DNA from: Luzula sylvatica
Taxonomy: Eukaryota; Streptophyta; Magnoliopsida; Poales; Juncaceae
DNA length: 64,000 nt
Direction: 5' to 3'
Assembly: GCA_946800325.1 (NCBI GenBank)
Contig: OX326957.1
Location: 54,617,798-54,681,797, forward strand
Positions within the stretch are counted from its first letter, which is position 1. Each line of letters begins with the position of its first letter. A program made the position numbers and the translations under genes. Under the pieces are notes generated by a model that ran no database searches, had not been told where the DNA came from, and worked only from the letters and a program-made list of their open reading frames with translations. Positions 1 to 11,700 of the stretch are shown here, in pieces.

Positions 1-336
1 AATCACCTAACATGAAAGTTGTAGATAATCTAATTATCTACAAAAGGCAATTTGGCCCAGCCCAATTGGAGTTCGTATGCAAAAGTTATTACTGTTTTAC
101 TAACTGTATGTCATACTATTGCACCCTTTCGGTATTTCACATAAACGACACTGATACTTCGTTCATATGAAATATATTTCTACATGAAGGTTATAGATAA
201 TCTAATTATCTATCTAACCCAATTTGAACCATTCAAATCGGATTTTCTTACTGAAAGTTATGGCTCCAAATGTACGCTTACATTCATTCATCCACGTGTA
301 CACTTTTACGGTTGATCCGAAACTGTATTTCTTTCA
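1..336 (-). repeat. 3' LTR of element A, partial
   Basis: Positions 1-336 align without gaps to 7411-7746 with about 5 mismatches. The right boundary (LTR start on the coding strand, TGAAAG) is next to the purine-rich tract at 337-351. Two copies of a palindromic box, TAGATAATCTAATTATCTA, lie at about 22-40 and 194-212. Confidence 0.9.
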
Positions 337-351
337 GTCTCCCACTCAATT
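337..351 (-). other. Polypurine tract of element A
   Basis: On the minus strand this reads AATTGAGTGGGAGAC directly before the LTR start. A GTGGGAGA-type tract before the 3' LTR is typical of plant copia elements, and element B has the same tract at 8398-8412. Confidence 0.8.
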
Positions 352-1749
352 TCAGATCTACCAAAAAGGTACTCATGCATATCCAATAGGCACGATTTTA
401 GAGAATATAGCTCGCGTATCAAATACCAAGCTATGCACATCCAATGTGCCGATTTTATGATCAAGCCCGACTTAGTACGACTCGTTGTGTGACCATGTAG
501 GTTCGACTTAACGATGGCAGTAGGTTGTTTCCAATGCCTACATGCTCATGAGCGGGATCTAGTCACTCCATCATAGCTACCCATGTTAAACGAATAATGA
601 TTGTGATCATTGTGCCTATCTCGAATAGCGGTTACTAGTTCTCTTGTTTGCGATATCCGTTAATCAAAAGGCATGGTTATAGTCATCCTTATAATTTGAT
701 TAACTATACTTATTCCCCGATTCCGAGTTGATTTAACAAATTTCAATCGATATTAACCATTAATATCATTGACTCTGGCCAGAGATTTCGTTAATCGACT
801 CATCGAGCGGCGCCTAAGAGATATCTCTTCCTTTCGGAATAAACAATTCCTATCTTGGAGACTCACATTGAATTCCGTGTTTCGGACAATACCCAATGAT
901 GACCCTTTTAACTCCCTGTTACGGTGAGCATAAGATCATATCAAAGCATTGTGTTACGCACGTAACGCAATCAATGATCCCCTCAAGTATGAAGAACCTA
1001 AAACCCCATCCGTCGCAAGTCCATATATAATGACTAAACCATGTCATGGACTCGCGGCTTCGGTCATATCCAATACATGTAACCTAACATATATCCACGT
1101 TCCCAATTCGACAAGCACCTTGTCCCATGATTAGCAAAACATAATCATCTCCTCGGCAAACGTACTAGTGTACGCGTTCAGTCTATTATCTAATAATAGA
1201 AATGCTTCTCTCTTAAGCAAGCTGATCCGCGACTAGGGATGTTTAGAAATGACACTTTAAGTGTGACGGTTTTGCTGCACATGGTCCTCAACCGTGTCGA
1301 CGTCCACACAAGTTCAAATCAAGGCTCATGTAACAATCATATTACACAACCCAGCACACAGTTTTCATATAAGGTGAATGCATATTAATTTAAGTAAACA
1401 AAATTTTTAAAAGGGATGCATTCATATGGACTAAGTATTTGGGTGATACAACGTTTACCTATGGGTATCTCCATACCCATAACCTGCGAGGACTATCGTA
1501 TTAGATAACTACACTCTACTCTCTTCTTCCTCCTCTAGGTATCTCCATACCCATAGTCATCGCATGACAGTCACGCGCGACTAGAGAGAGCGGTTTTGTA
1601 AACGGGTCCGCACGTTCCCGCTAGTGTTAATCATCATCCGGATTGGAACATTTCCAATACCTACGATCACATCTTTTCACAAAATTTCATGGATCAAATG
1701 AAATTTTCTGAGTATTGGCTAGAAGTGGTTGTGACCTCGGCATTTTTGG

Positions 1750-4700
1750 CTTGTACTATTGCGTCTCACGCAATAAACAACCATAAATCCGATAACTCAT
1801 GACTACTAGAGTTTGGTCATGTATCCGTGATCCATACCACTTCCTTTTGCGATTAATAACCGCAATATACTCGCCTCCGTAAATAGAATCATAAACTATT
1901 GGTCTTGTGGAACCTTTCCACATAACCGTGTTTTCATTTAAGCAAAACATGTACACACTTTGTGATCGAAAGTCGTGCTACATATTTGGACGTGCTTAAT
2001 CTTTGGAAACTGTTGTTTGTTATAACTCTTTATAACCAACACGTCCTCCACACCATTATAGATAATTAATCCTGAATTCTTTCGCAAAGTATTCAAAGAT
2101 AAACTTCACCTCTATTAATACAAATCCCGATGGGTTTAAATAGACATAACCATTATGTATATATTTGTATAACCATTATACATTCACAAGAGTTAGTCTC
2201 ATGTAATCGAATTACATTCAAACTCATGTGATTCCCAAGAATTTTATTGACGGTGAACTAGACGCTATATTTGTATGATAGATAGCCATATACATATCAT
2301 GACAGATATAATAGATCCTAACATCAAATGTAAGGCATCATATTATTACTTTTCGCGCTGCTTGATGTCTCACATCGAGCCGTTGAAAATTTCTGCCATT
2401 CGACATTTCGATTTAACTCCTCCAAGGAGTTTACATGTTGAAAACCATTTTCAACAATATGTCGATATATGTGCTATAACATAGAACGAGGAACTTCTTA
2501 GATCTATCCGATAGATCTTCACGCTTAATTCATAAGCGGTCTCGTCTAAATCCTTTGTCGTTACAAGAAATATAACGCAGCTCCCACTAACCTTCATGTG
2601 TACACAAAGTTTCCATTCGTTTCGACAATTTTATAACAGTTTATAATTTTGTCAAAACGAATATTCCAATTCCGAGAAGCTTTCTCTAATCCATCATATG
2701 GATCGTTAAAGCGTGCATATCTTATCCCCGATTCTTATGAATCGACAAAACCGTAAGGTTGTGTCAAGTACACATCCTTTCATAAAATTTCTGTCAAGAA
2801 ATTCGGTTTTGACATCCATTTTGCCACATCACATAGTCATAATACGCGACCATGGCAAGCAGAATTTTGAGAATGGGAAAGCATGGCAACAAGCGAAAAC
2901 GTTTCTTCATAGTCCGACTATGAATTGCATGAAACTCTTCGCAAAAAGCCTCGCTTTACATATATGCGTATTCCTATCCATGTCGGTTCTTCATCTTGAA
3001 AAACCCACTCACATTTCACGGGTCTAACCCAGAAAGTAATGAAATCAAGTTCTCAACTTGATAATTCACATGGATCGAATCTCAGATTTCATGACACCAT
3101 GTCATGTGGAATCAACTTTTCATAGCATCCTTGTAGGATATCGAATCATCATATGATTTCGATCTATCATCATTAGCCACGATAAATCCGTATTTACCGG
3201 CTTATGATATAGCCTACTTGATCTACGAAAAATTCCTTTGTGTGTTCGACTTGCGTTCATCGACTCTTGATGAAGCCATGTCAACTTTCATCGGTACAAT
3301 GTTCATTTTCAAATCTCGAACTCTTTCGGGATTTATTCTACTCCCACTAACCCGCATAGAGATAAATGGCACCAAGTTCCAAACTTGTGCGCATCTAGTC
3401 CTCCTCCAAGAAGGCATCTCTTCGAGCCACGAAAATCTCATTTTCGTCGGTACATTAGAACTAATACCCTTTAGTTTCCTTAAGGATAAACGAACAATTT
3501 TCAGATTTGGGATTGAGTTTGACCGAAACAAATTTCGAAATACACTGACATCCTCAAATCTGTACAAGTGACAACTTCGGAACTATTCCGATCCATATCT
3601 CATATGGCGTCTTTTGTACCGATTAGAAGGTTTATGGTCCATATCTTATATGCAACCATTCATTAGTGCCGCTGTCTCAAGGGCATATTCCCAAAATATT
3701 TTTGGGAGATCCTATTGACTTATCATTTATCGAACCATGTCCAACATGCGTTCATTTCCTCTTTTCGGACACATCTCAATGTTCCAAATGAAGACAATCG
3801 TGAAACGATTTCACAATCATAAATGATCATCAATATTCATAACTCAAATATCGCCTCTTCGATCCTATCGAAATGTTTAGCTCAAATACTCGCCTTCTCG
3901 ATCCTCTCGAAAAGTTTTGATTTTCTTGCTTAGTTGATTTCGTATTTCGTTTTTGAAACTCTTTGAACCTTTCAAAAGTCTCCGTTTCGGCACGCATTAA
4001 ATAGATATTTCCATATCTACTTTAACCGTCCATAAACATAACAAAATACTGATAGCCTCCTCTTGCCTCGGAACTTATCGGATCATCTACATGTAAATGT
4101 AAGTTCCAATAATTCGTTGGATCTTTCTCCAACCATTGGAGAATGATGCCCTTTGTCGTCTTGCCTAATAATTAAGTATCGCATTAATCAATCGAATCTA
4201 ATTCGAATGATTCTAGCAATCCATCATATGGAATCTAGATACGCGAATCTCGTTTATATGGCCAAGACGGCAATGCCAAAAGAAGCAATCAACCTCTTGG
4301 TTTAATCCTCCTCGGATTTCACCATTCTTTGAGTCATAAGTTTGGACAACTATTTGTCCGAACTCTCCATTTTTGAAAATATTTTTCCAAAATACCCTTA
4401 GACATACATTTCTTTCGATCCCGCTTTTGAATTACAAGGACATCCACGCATCTATATGCATTGGATTCCTCGGATACTCCGAGTATCTCCAATTCAAATT
4501 TAAATCGCATCTCATGCAATTTCGGGATCGACTTATCTATCGAATGAATATGATATTCGGTCACGACGATCAAATCTCGTACCATCAACACACGAGTGTT
4601 AATCCAAGACCCATAAGGCGTCTCAAAATTAACCTACTCTTTGAGCCGCATTGAATCATTCAACGCGCTCTAGCTCTTAAAACTATTTCAGGAGCGCTGT

Positions 4701-4800
4701 GTTTTACTTTCATATACACCCGAATTCTCAAAACAATTTTGAGAATATGCGTCTATACATGCCACCACAAGGCACGTAATATCGTTCGATTCCTTCTTAA
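1750..4800 (-). pseudogene. Decayed copia polyprotein of element A (integrase, reverse transcriptase, RNase H)
   Basis: No long frame survives, but conserved blocks can be read on the minus strand in the normal copia order. A GAG-pre-integrase block (WHCRLGHINE) is at about 4240-4300. Integrase pieces include GGYQYF near 4050, YLSYEY near 3850, MLDMVR near 3740 and FWEYALETA near 3680. A reverse-transcriptase block beginning DYEETFSLVAML, followed by an AFLNG-like stretch and QPYGFVD, is at about 2690-2960. An RNase H stretch (VMWKGS..., GGEYIAV) is at about 1850-1950. Many stops and frameshifts separate these blocks, so the element cannot encode its own enzymes. Any gag lies upstream (about 4800-5650) and I could not recognise it. 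Family assignment rests on the motif order and the LTR and tract signals. Confidence 0.85.
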
Positions 4801-5669
4801 AGTTTATCGAACCCGACTTTCTCTAAAGCCAATGCCTCGAGCCCCGAATCTACCATTTCCGTGTCCAACACGTTCCTTTAAGTCTAAGAACTATTCTTTG
4901 ACTATCAAGGTTAATAACGGTAATTCCGGCCCAAAAGCCATCTATCATATCGATCTCATCGATATATTTGGTGTTGCTTGAAAATATAATTCTAAACGGA
5001 TGATGAAGATTAACTCCTAACCGTGCGTACTTAATCTATATGCTTATATGATGAATATATGACAGTGTTATTTTATCGAATCGATAACCCTCATACCGAT
5101 ACGGGACTCCAAGTCCATAACACTCAAAACCCATATTTCCGTTCCTCCCACAAGTGACTTTAGCCTATCGGGTGGGATCCCGTTATTTAGGTAGGATTAT
5201 ATCCAATCGTATCCAATACGACTCTTGAACCTTTATAGGATTTCGGTGATGGATCGTATCCCATACAATCCCAGTTCCGTGTGTGCATCCTATCTATGCC
5301 CCGAACTCTAATCGGATTAGCTTGGACGGTTAAGTCACAACCATCTCCAACGTATCGTTCAAATAAGCTACTAGTGAGTCGACTTTAGCCTGTGCCTCAC
5401 AAGTCCCGATTTAACGCTTGCCACCCTTTCGATGGTTACAATATCACGTGCCCGACTTTAGCCTGAACCCACGTGAAACGTAACACCGAACTCGGTAGTT
5501 GTGGATATGGAAGGCATTTCCATGACTTAAATATTATGAGGGATAATGCCATTGCATGTTTCTAAATCCGTGACATAATCATATTATATCACTATCACAA
5601 GATTTTCTTAAATGCATATGTATTTATTTGGGAGTCTAATTATTCTAAATAATTATCTAATTATATGCT

Positions 5670-6700
5670 AGTATGATTGATGCCGATCAAATCGATATAA
5701 AAAACTCAAAATTCCGAGCTTCGTAGCCAAAGTTATCGCGAAAACAAAATCAGCATCCAGAAGGGGATCCGTTATAACGGACTGCCCCATCCGTTGTAAC
5801 GCAGGGGCCCAACGGGCGCGAGAAAACCTCGCCCGGGACGCGTCCGGGGCGCCAAAAACTGCCCCCGGGGCGGCAGAAAAATTATTTTTCTGCACCCTTT
5901 CGGTATTTCATTAGAACGACACTAATACTTCGCTCAAATGAAATATATTACAACATGAAAGTTCTAGATAATCTCATTATCTAACTAACACAATTTGAAC
6001 CATTCAAATTGGAATTTGCTACTGAAAGTTATACCAGTTTTAGTAAAATACGAACAAATGAAAAGGTAAGTTTATCCAATAGACACCTTTTCAACCAGAA
6101 AACTACAGACACCTTTTCAGTATTCTGTTGAAACAAAAATATTAAATTGTTCCAAACGACTTTTAACGTGAACGAAAGTTCTAGATAATCTTATTATCTA
6201 ACTAACCCAATTGGATTGGACTCAATTGGAGTTTCTATGCGACATATACGGACGTTTTAGTCTCTGTATGTCAAACAGTCGCACCCTTTCATTATTTCAT
6301 AAAAACGACACTGATAATTCGTTCAAATGAAAAAACTTTCTGTATAAAAGTCATAGATAATCTCATTATCTAACTACGCCAATTTGATCCAATCAATTTG
6401 GAGTTTCACACTGAAAATTATCTTAGTTTTACTCACTGTTTCGTATTCTAATTTTCAGCAGATTTTGCCGTTTCTTCCGTTTTCGCTCGTTTCTGAAACG
6501 ATAAATCATGAAACCTTTTCACGATAATTCGTAGATACTCTCAATCAACTTTTGATCGATCTCAAGCGAATTCCACTTGTGATTTTAATGGAATTTGACT
6601 TTCTCTATATGTAACATCATGCAAACGGGTACGAACTTTGATAACCCGTGCGTATATCTAATATACGACTATGATTCGACCCTCGAATCGATGGCAATCG
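5670..6700 (-). repeat. Leader of element A with GC-rich island and tandem palindromic modules
   Basis: This interval lies between the primer-binding site and any gag. Positions 5750-5895 are unusually GC-rich for the window and include the palindrome CCGTTATAACGG. Positions 5891-6420 hold three diverged copies of a module that also occurs in the LTR: a block starting GCACCCTTTC, a palindrome of the form TAGATAATCTNATTATCTA, and a CCAATTTGA-type segment. No coding frame is convincing. Confidence 0.6.
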
Positions 6701-6712
6701 CTCTGATGCAAC
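6700..6712 (-). other. Primer-binding site of element A (degenerate)
   Basis: Directly inside the 5' LTR the minus strand reads GTTGCATCAGAGCG. This matches the plant initiator-methionine tRNA primer site TGGTATCAGAGC except at two bases, and it fixes the orientation of the element. Confidence 0.7.
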
Positions 6713-7746
6713 TGTTGGGGAATATCCTCGACCCCGGGCCCGCACAGCGGAATGAAGGCCCGGTCCGATTCCTCGATTTCCGAGATCACGCCACGACTTC
6801 GAGAGTACGATGCAATTAGAAGGATAGATCTATACCAGTGCCAAATTGATGGCACACGAAGGGTTGATTGCCGCCTTCTATTTCCTGTCACGTTGGTGAC
6901 AATCCGCGCGTCCCATACCACACGTCCTTCACCAATCGTTTGCTACGCCGGTTCACTCGACTTCGTCCTCGTGCGTCCAAGCATTTCCACCGTCTTTCTT
7001 ACTCGAGTCGATCACAATCGAAGAGTCACAAACGTCACTCCTCTACTTGTATCCACGGTGATTCGTAAGACGTCGGTCGCGGATGCACCTGCCTAGACGA
7101 TGCACCGGCGAACTTGCTCGATCTAGTCGATTATCTATCACTCGAGAAACTCCTTTCTCGATTTCTCTCTCTTCGCACATTTTCACTCACAAAAGATCAA
7201 ATCTGAATTTGCTCTTTTTCTCTTGTGTCTTTGGCAGAATAATCTGATTGAATTGCTTAGTGAGGAGAGAGAAAGTATCTTATTTATATCTAATAGGATT
7301 AGGATTAGCCAAAAGGCATGTATATCCAATATACACCCTTTCACATAGAAAACTGCATGAACCTGGTCAGTATTCTGTCCAGACGAAATTGATAAATTTT
7401 TCTGACAGAAAATCACCTAACATTAAAGTTGTAGATAATCTAATTATCTACAAAATCCAATTTGGCCCAGCCCAATTGGAGTTCGTATGCAAAAGTTATG
7501 ACTGTTTTACTAACTGTATGTCATACTATTGCACCCTTTCGGTATTTCACATAAACGACACTGATACTTCGTTCATATGAAATATATTTCTACATGAAGG
7601 TTATAGATAATCTAATTATCTATCTAACCCAATTTGAACCATTCAAATCGGATTTTCTTACTGAAAGTTATGGCTCCAAATGTACGCTTACATTCGTTCA
7701 TCCACGTGTACACTTTTACGGTTGATCCGAAACTGTATTTCTTTCA
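6713..7746 (-). repeat. 5' LTR of element A (1034 bp)
   Basis: It begins TGAAAG (at 7746, minus strand) and ends CCCCAACA (at 6713), so TG...CA ends are present. Long non-coding tandem modules make up much of it. The short open frames inside it on either strand are not genes. Confidence 0.88.
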
Positions 7747-9366
7747 ATTAGGTTCTTCAAACTTGAGGAGATCATTGATTGCGTTACGTGCGTAACACAA
7801 TGCTTTGATATGATCTTACGCTCACCGTAACAGGGAGTTAAAAGGGTCATCATTGGGTATTGTCCGAAACACAGAATTCAATGTGAGTCTCCAAGATAGG
7901 AATTGTTTATTCCGAAAGGAAGAAATATCTCTTAGGCGCCGCTCGATGAGTCGATTAACGAAATCTGCGGCCGCAGTCAATGATATTAACGGTTAATATC
8001 GATTGAAATTTGTTAACTCAAATCGGAATCGGGGAATAAGTGTAGTTAATCAAATTATAAGGATGACTATCACCATGCCTTTTGATTAACGGATATCGCA
8101 AACAAGAGAACTAATGACCGCTATTCGAGATAGGCACAATGATCACAATCATTATTCGTTTAACATGGGTAGTTATGATGGAGTGACTAGATCCCGCTCA
8201 TTAGCTTGTAGGCATTGGAAACAACTTACTGCCATCGTTAATCGAACCTACATGGTCACACAACGAGTCGTACTAAGTCGGGTTTGATCATAAAATTGGC
8301 ACATAGGATGTGCATAGCTTGGTATTTGATACGCGAGCTATATTCTCTAAAAATCGTGTGTATTGGATATGCATGAGTACCTTTTAGGTAGATCTGAAAT
8401 TGAGTGGGAGATTGAAGGAAATACAGTTTCAGGATCAACCGTAAAAGTGTACACAAGGATAAACGAATGTAGGCGTACATTCGTGGCCATAACTTTCAGT
8501 GGGAAAATCCGATTTGAATGGTTCAAATTGGGTTAGATAGATAATAAGATTATCTACAACCTTCATGAAGAAATATATTTCATATGAACGAAGTATCAGT
8601 GTCGTTTCTGTGAAATACCGAAAGGGTGCAACAGTATGACATACAGTTAGTAAAATAGTCATAAATTTTGCATACGAACTCCAATTGGGCTAGGCCAAAT
8701 TGGGTTGTGTAGATAATAAGATTATCTACAACTTTCATGTTGGTTGATTTTCTGTCTGAGATATACATGCCTTTTGGCTAATCCTGATCCTATTAGATAT
8801 AAATAGGATACTTTCTCTCTCATCCATATTAGTCTAATCTGAAATTAAGCAATTGATTCAGAATATTGAAGATATTCCAGAAATATAGAGAGACACTTCT
8901 CTATTGAGTGAAAAGGTGCGAAGAGAGAGAAATCGAGAAAAGAGTTTCTCGAGAGATAGAGAATCAATTCGATCAAGCAAGTTCACCGGTGCATCGTCTA
9001 GGCAGGTGCATCCGTGACCGACGTCTTGCGACTCAAGGTGGATACACGTAGAGGAGCAACATCTGGGGCTCTTTCAGTTGTGATCGATTCGGACGAGTAG
9101 ATTCAGTCGGAGACGAAATCAAGCGAATCGGCGAAGTCAACGAGCGGTGAAAGACGCGTGGTGTGGGACGCGCGGATTGTCACCAACGTGACAGGAGATA
9201 GAAGGCAACGATCAACCCTTCGAGTGCAATCAATTTTGCACTGGTATGAATCTGTCCTTCTATTTGCATCGTACCCTCGAAGTCATGGCGTGATCTCGGG
9301 AATCGGGGAATCGGACCGGGCCTTCATTCCGCTGCGCGGGCCCGGGGTCGGGGATATTCCCCAACA
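7747..9366 (+). mobile_element. Copia element B, 3' portion (internal end plus 3' LTR)
   Basis: Positions 7747-8412 are the reverse-oriented counterpart of 337-1000 in element A, that is, the internal sequence just before the polypurine tract (8398-8412, AATTGAGTGGGAGAT). The 3' LTR follows at 8413-9366, starting TGAAGG and ending CCCCAACA. The rest of B should lie to the left of the window, because A is inserted into B at 7746/7747. B and A face each other, which produces the large inverted repeat seen between 6713 and 9366. Confidence 0.85.
8413..9366 (+). repeat. 3' LTR of element B (954 bp)
   Basis: Same family as the LTRs of A in inverted orientation, with TG...CA ends. It is about 80 bp shorter than the LTR of A and clearly diverged from it, so B is not a recent sister copy. 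Confidence 0.85.
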
Positions 9367-9930
9367 GGACCTTGCTTGGCGGAGATGAGCGGACCTTGCT
9401 TGTGAGCTATCTATGGATTCAGCGCACAAATTGTCGTACCATCGAGTTTTCTCTAGCTCTTTGTGTGACCGTACCATACCATATATTCAGCGGACAAACT
9501 CTCTGTGCGACCGAGCGTACCAACCTCACAACCTCTCGTACAATCGAGTTTCTTCGAGTTATCTACGGATTACCGGTGTTTTCTCTTGTCGCACAACCTA
9601 TCGCAGTCTGTGAGGATTACTTTGGATAATTAAAGCTTGAAACTCATTAAGATGGACAAGCTCTGAATTGAGGATTACTTCGGCTAATTTCGTTAATCAA
9701 GCGATTTTCATCTCTGAATCAAGCAGCATAATGGATCACCGAAGTTGCTATTTGAATTAGTTTTATTGGTTCTTAATCAAGTATTGCGTTAATCAAGAAC
9801 TGTGCCTGTTTCAATAGAAGTATTACAAGTTAAATTGGTCACTTTAGCATGGCCAATTTGGGTAGTTAATTTTGAATTCTATTTGGTTAAGGTTATATTT
9901 GCCATTATTGCTAGTTAATTTTGAATTTTA
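9367..9930. other. No gene seen; flank of element B
   Basis: Unremarkable sequence. It contains short near-repeats (GGACCTTGCTTG near 9367 and 9391; CGTACCATCGAG/CGTACAATCGAG near 9434 and 9537; TTAATCAAG several times near 9690-9800). I see no conserved coding block. Confidence 0.5.
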
Positions 9931-9934
9931 TTTG

Positions 9935-10135
9935 GGACGGTGCAACCCTTTTGGGACGGCCCGTAGGTAAAGTTTGGGACGGTGTTTCCTAATTAGGACG
10001 GCCGGTTAGTAAATTTTGGGACGGTGTATTCAGTTTGGGACGGCCCGTCCCCTTTTAGGAACGCTTTTTAGCACATCCCGTCCCTATTCTGACAGATATT
10101 TTGGGACGGCCTGTCCCTAAATAACTAATGTAGTG
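9935..10135 (-). mobile_element. CACTA-type transposon end (fragment)
   Basis: The right border reads TAGTG at 10131-10135, so the reverse strand starts CACTA. Inside it are at least six GGGACGG/GGACGGCC-type subterminal repeats on both strands between 9935 and 10120. CACTA elements have this layout of CACTA tips with arrays of short subterminal repeats. No matching left CACTA tip was found nearby, so this is a remnant. Confidence 0.6.
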
Positions 10136-10151
10136 GTATCCGATGCAACTT

Positions 10152-10307
10152 ACAAGTGATGTATCCGATGCAAGTTTGGTTTTTTGAAGTATCCGCACAT
10201 ATAAGGTCGTCGCATGCGTTTGCGTATGCAGTATGCGCAAACGATATAGTAGTACCATCACCGGTATGGGTACAAAACGGGGGAGGGGCGTTGGATTGGA
10301 ATAGATA
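10152..10307 (+). repeat. 156-bp dispersed repeat, copy 1
   Basis: It matches 51374-51529 in the same orientation and at the same length with only a few differences. It contains the internal inverted motif CGCATGCGTTTGCGTATGC and ends ...GGAATAGATA. The short reverse-strand frames in both copies are probably not genes. The element it belongs to is unknown. Confidence 0.75.
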
Positions 10308-11003
10308 ACCATTATACCTTTTAGTTTTATTTTTTTAATTTATATAATTTAATAAATAATGAATATATATTAAACTATTATAAAAAAATTAAAAATAAAT
10401 AATACATGATATTATAATATTATAATAAATAATATATAGTATTAAAATATTATAATAAATAATATATTGATATTAAAATATCATTTTCATCAATTATTAT
10501 AATATTTTAATATCAATATATTATTTATTATAATAATTTAATATATATGTATTATTTATTATAATATTTTAATATCATGCATTATTTATTTTTTATAATT
10601 TTATTGATATTAAAATGTCAATAAAAATGTAATAATAATATAATATCATGCATTATTTATTTTTTATAATTTTATTGATATTAAAATATCAATAAAAATG
10701 TTATAATAATTTAATATCATATATTATTTATTGATATTAAAATATTATAATAAATAATACATAGATATTAAATTATTATAATAAATAATATATTGATATT
10801 ATAATATTATAATAATTGTTGAAAATGATATTTTAATATCAATATATTATTTATTATAATATTTTAATACTATATATTATTTATTATAATATTATAATAT
10901 CATGTATTATTTATTTTTAATTTTTTTATAATAGTTTAATATATATTCATTATTTATTAAATTATAGAAATTTAAAAAATAAACTAAAGGGTATAATGGT
11001 TAT
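10305..11003. mobile_element. AT-rich foldback/MITE-like near-palindrome
   Basis: The left end ATAACCATTATACC (10305) is the reverse complement of the right end GGTATAATGGTTAT (10990-11003). The similarity continues inwards over most of each arm (for example AATGAATATATATTAAAC on the left and its reverse complement on the right). The interior is made of repeated TATTAAAATATTATAATAAA-type units. It lies directly beside the 156-bp repeat. Inner ends starting ACCATT would leave flanking TA dinucleotides, as in Stowaway-like MITEs, but that assignment is tentative. Confidence 0.65.
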
Positions 11004-11059
11004 TTTAAAAAAAAAACATACTAAAAAGATAGGGGGTTTTTGAGAGAATCTAAAAAAAT

Positions 11060-11700
11060 TAGGGGGTTTTTCCTTCCTTGCTTCGTGTTCTTCTTCCCAC
11101 TTCATTCGCCGCCGTCTTTTCTCTGTTTCGTCTTCTCTCGTCTGATTTATCCCTCATAGGTAATTCAAGCTGCTCTTATTTTTATTCTTATCATTGAACA
11201 GTGCCAGTTAGTGTATCGGCTCTGATTTATCCCTCTTTGGTAATTCTCTATTCTTTTGTTTCGGTGTTATGCCGATGTTTTTGAGTTTAGCATGTATCGT
11301 GTAATTCTCTTTGTCAGATCTGTTTGTTTTTATGCGTTGCATGTGGTTTTTAGAGGAACACTCGCGCTTTGGCCGACGGTGTTTGGTCCTATATGAACAC
11401 CTGTGTTCGTTTTGCTCATTTGTAGAGATTTGGCTTCGATTTGTATGTTTTTTTTTAGGGTTTGATGTTGTTGTTCTTGTCGAAGTACGATTTGTTTTCT
11501 TTTTTCTTTTTGTTTGTTCAGATGAGGATTGTTAGAATTCTCACGTGCTTGGAAACTTATGAGCACGGATATCCTCGCCTTTTCAAATTGAGCTCTGAGT
11601 TTTACTCGATTTTATTGTTGTTCGTCTTTTTATTGTTCTGTTTACATGGATTATTAACGTTTATTCGGTTTGCGAGAAATAATATGCATGAATAATCAAA
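11060..11700 (+). other. Gene-leader-like sequence, no recognised product
   Basis: C/T-rich sequence with two candidate donors (GGTAATTC near 11159 and 11240) and a T-rich acceptor TTGTTCAG directly before an ATG at 11522. It resembles a 5' UTR with a leader intron. The frame after the ATG (MRIVRILTCLETYEHGY...) runs into a hydrophobic low-complexity stretch and stops near 11693. I do not recognise it, and it may be a broken or captured gene start. Confidence 0.25.

Larger units (their letters stand above)
1..7746 (-). mobile_element. Ty1/copia LTR retrotransposon A (3' LTR cut by window edge), decayed
   Basis: The element reads on the minus strand. Its 5' LTR is 6713-7746, a degenerate primer-binding site follows at about 6700-6712, the polyprotein remnant lies between about 4800 and 1750, the polypurine tract is 337-351, and the 3' LTR runs from 336 leftwards out of the window. 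LTRs start TGAAAG and end CCCCAACA on the coding strand. The two LTRs can be compared over 336 bp with about 5 differences, so the insertion is fairly recent. Its right target-duplication candidate is ATTAG at 7747-7751; the partner is outside the window. It sits in opposite orientation inside element B. Confidence 0.88.

Noticed and set aside
3218..3571. Plus-strand 117-codon frame
   Set aside because: Antisense to the decayed integrase/linker region of element A.
5668..5895. 75-codon minus-strand frame over the GC-rich island as a gag start
   Set aside because: No gag motif; the frame exists because the island lacks AT-rich stops.
6713..9366. One giant terminal-inverted-repeat transposon
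   Set aside because: The TG...CA limits, primer site at 6700-6712 and two polypurine tracts show two LTR elements in opposite orientation (A inserted in B).
10055..10312. Minus-strand frame conserved with 51235-51480 as a small gene family
   Set aside because: Conservation follows the 156-bp DNA repeat, including its palindromic part; no start or stop conservation beyond it.
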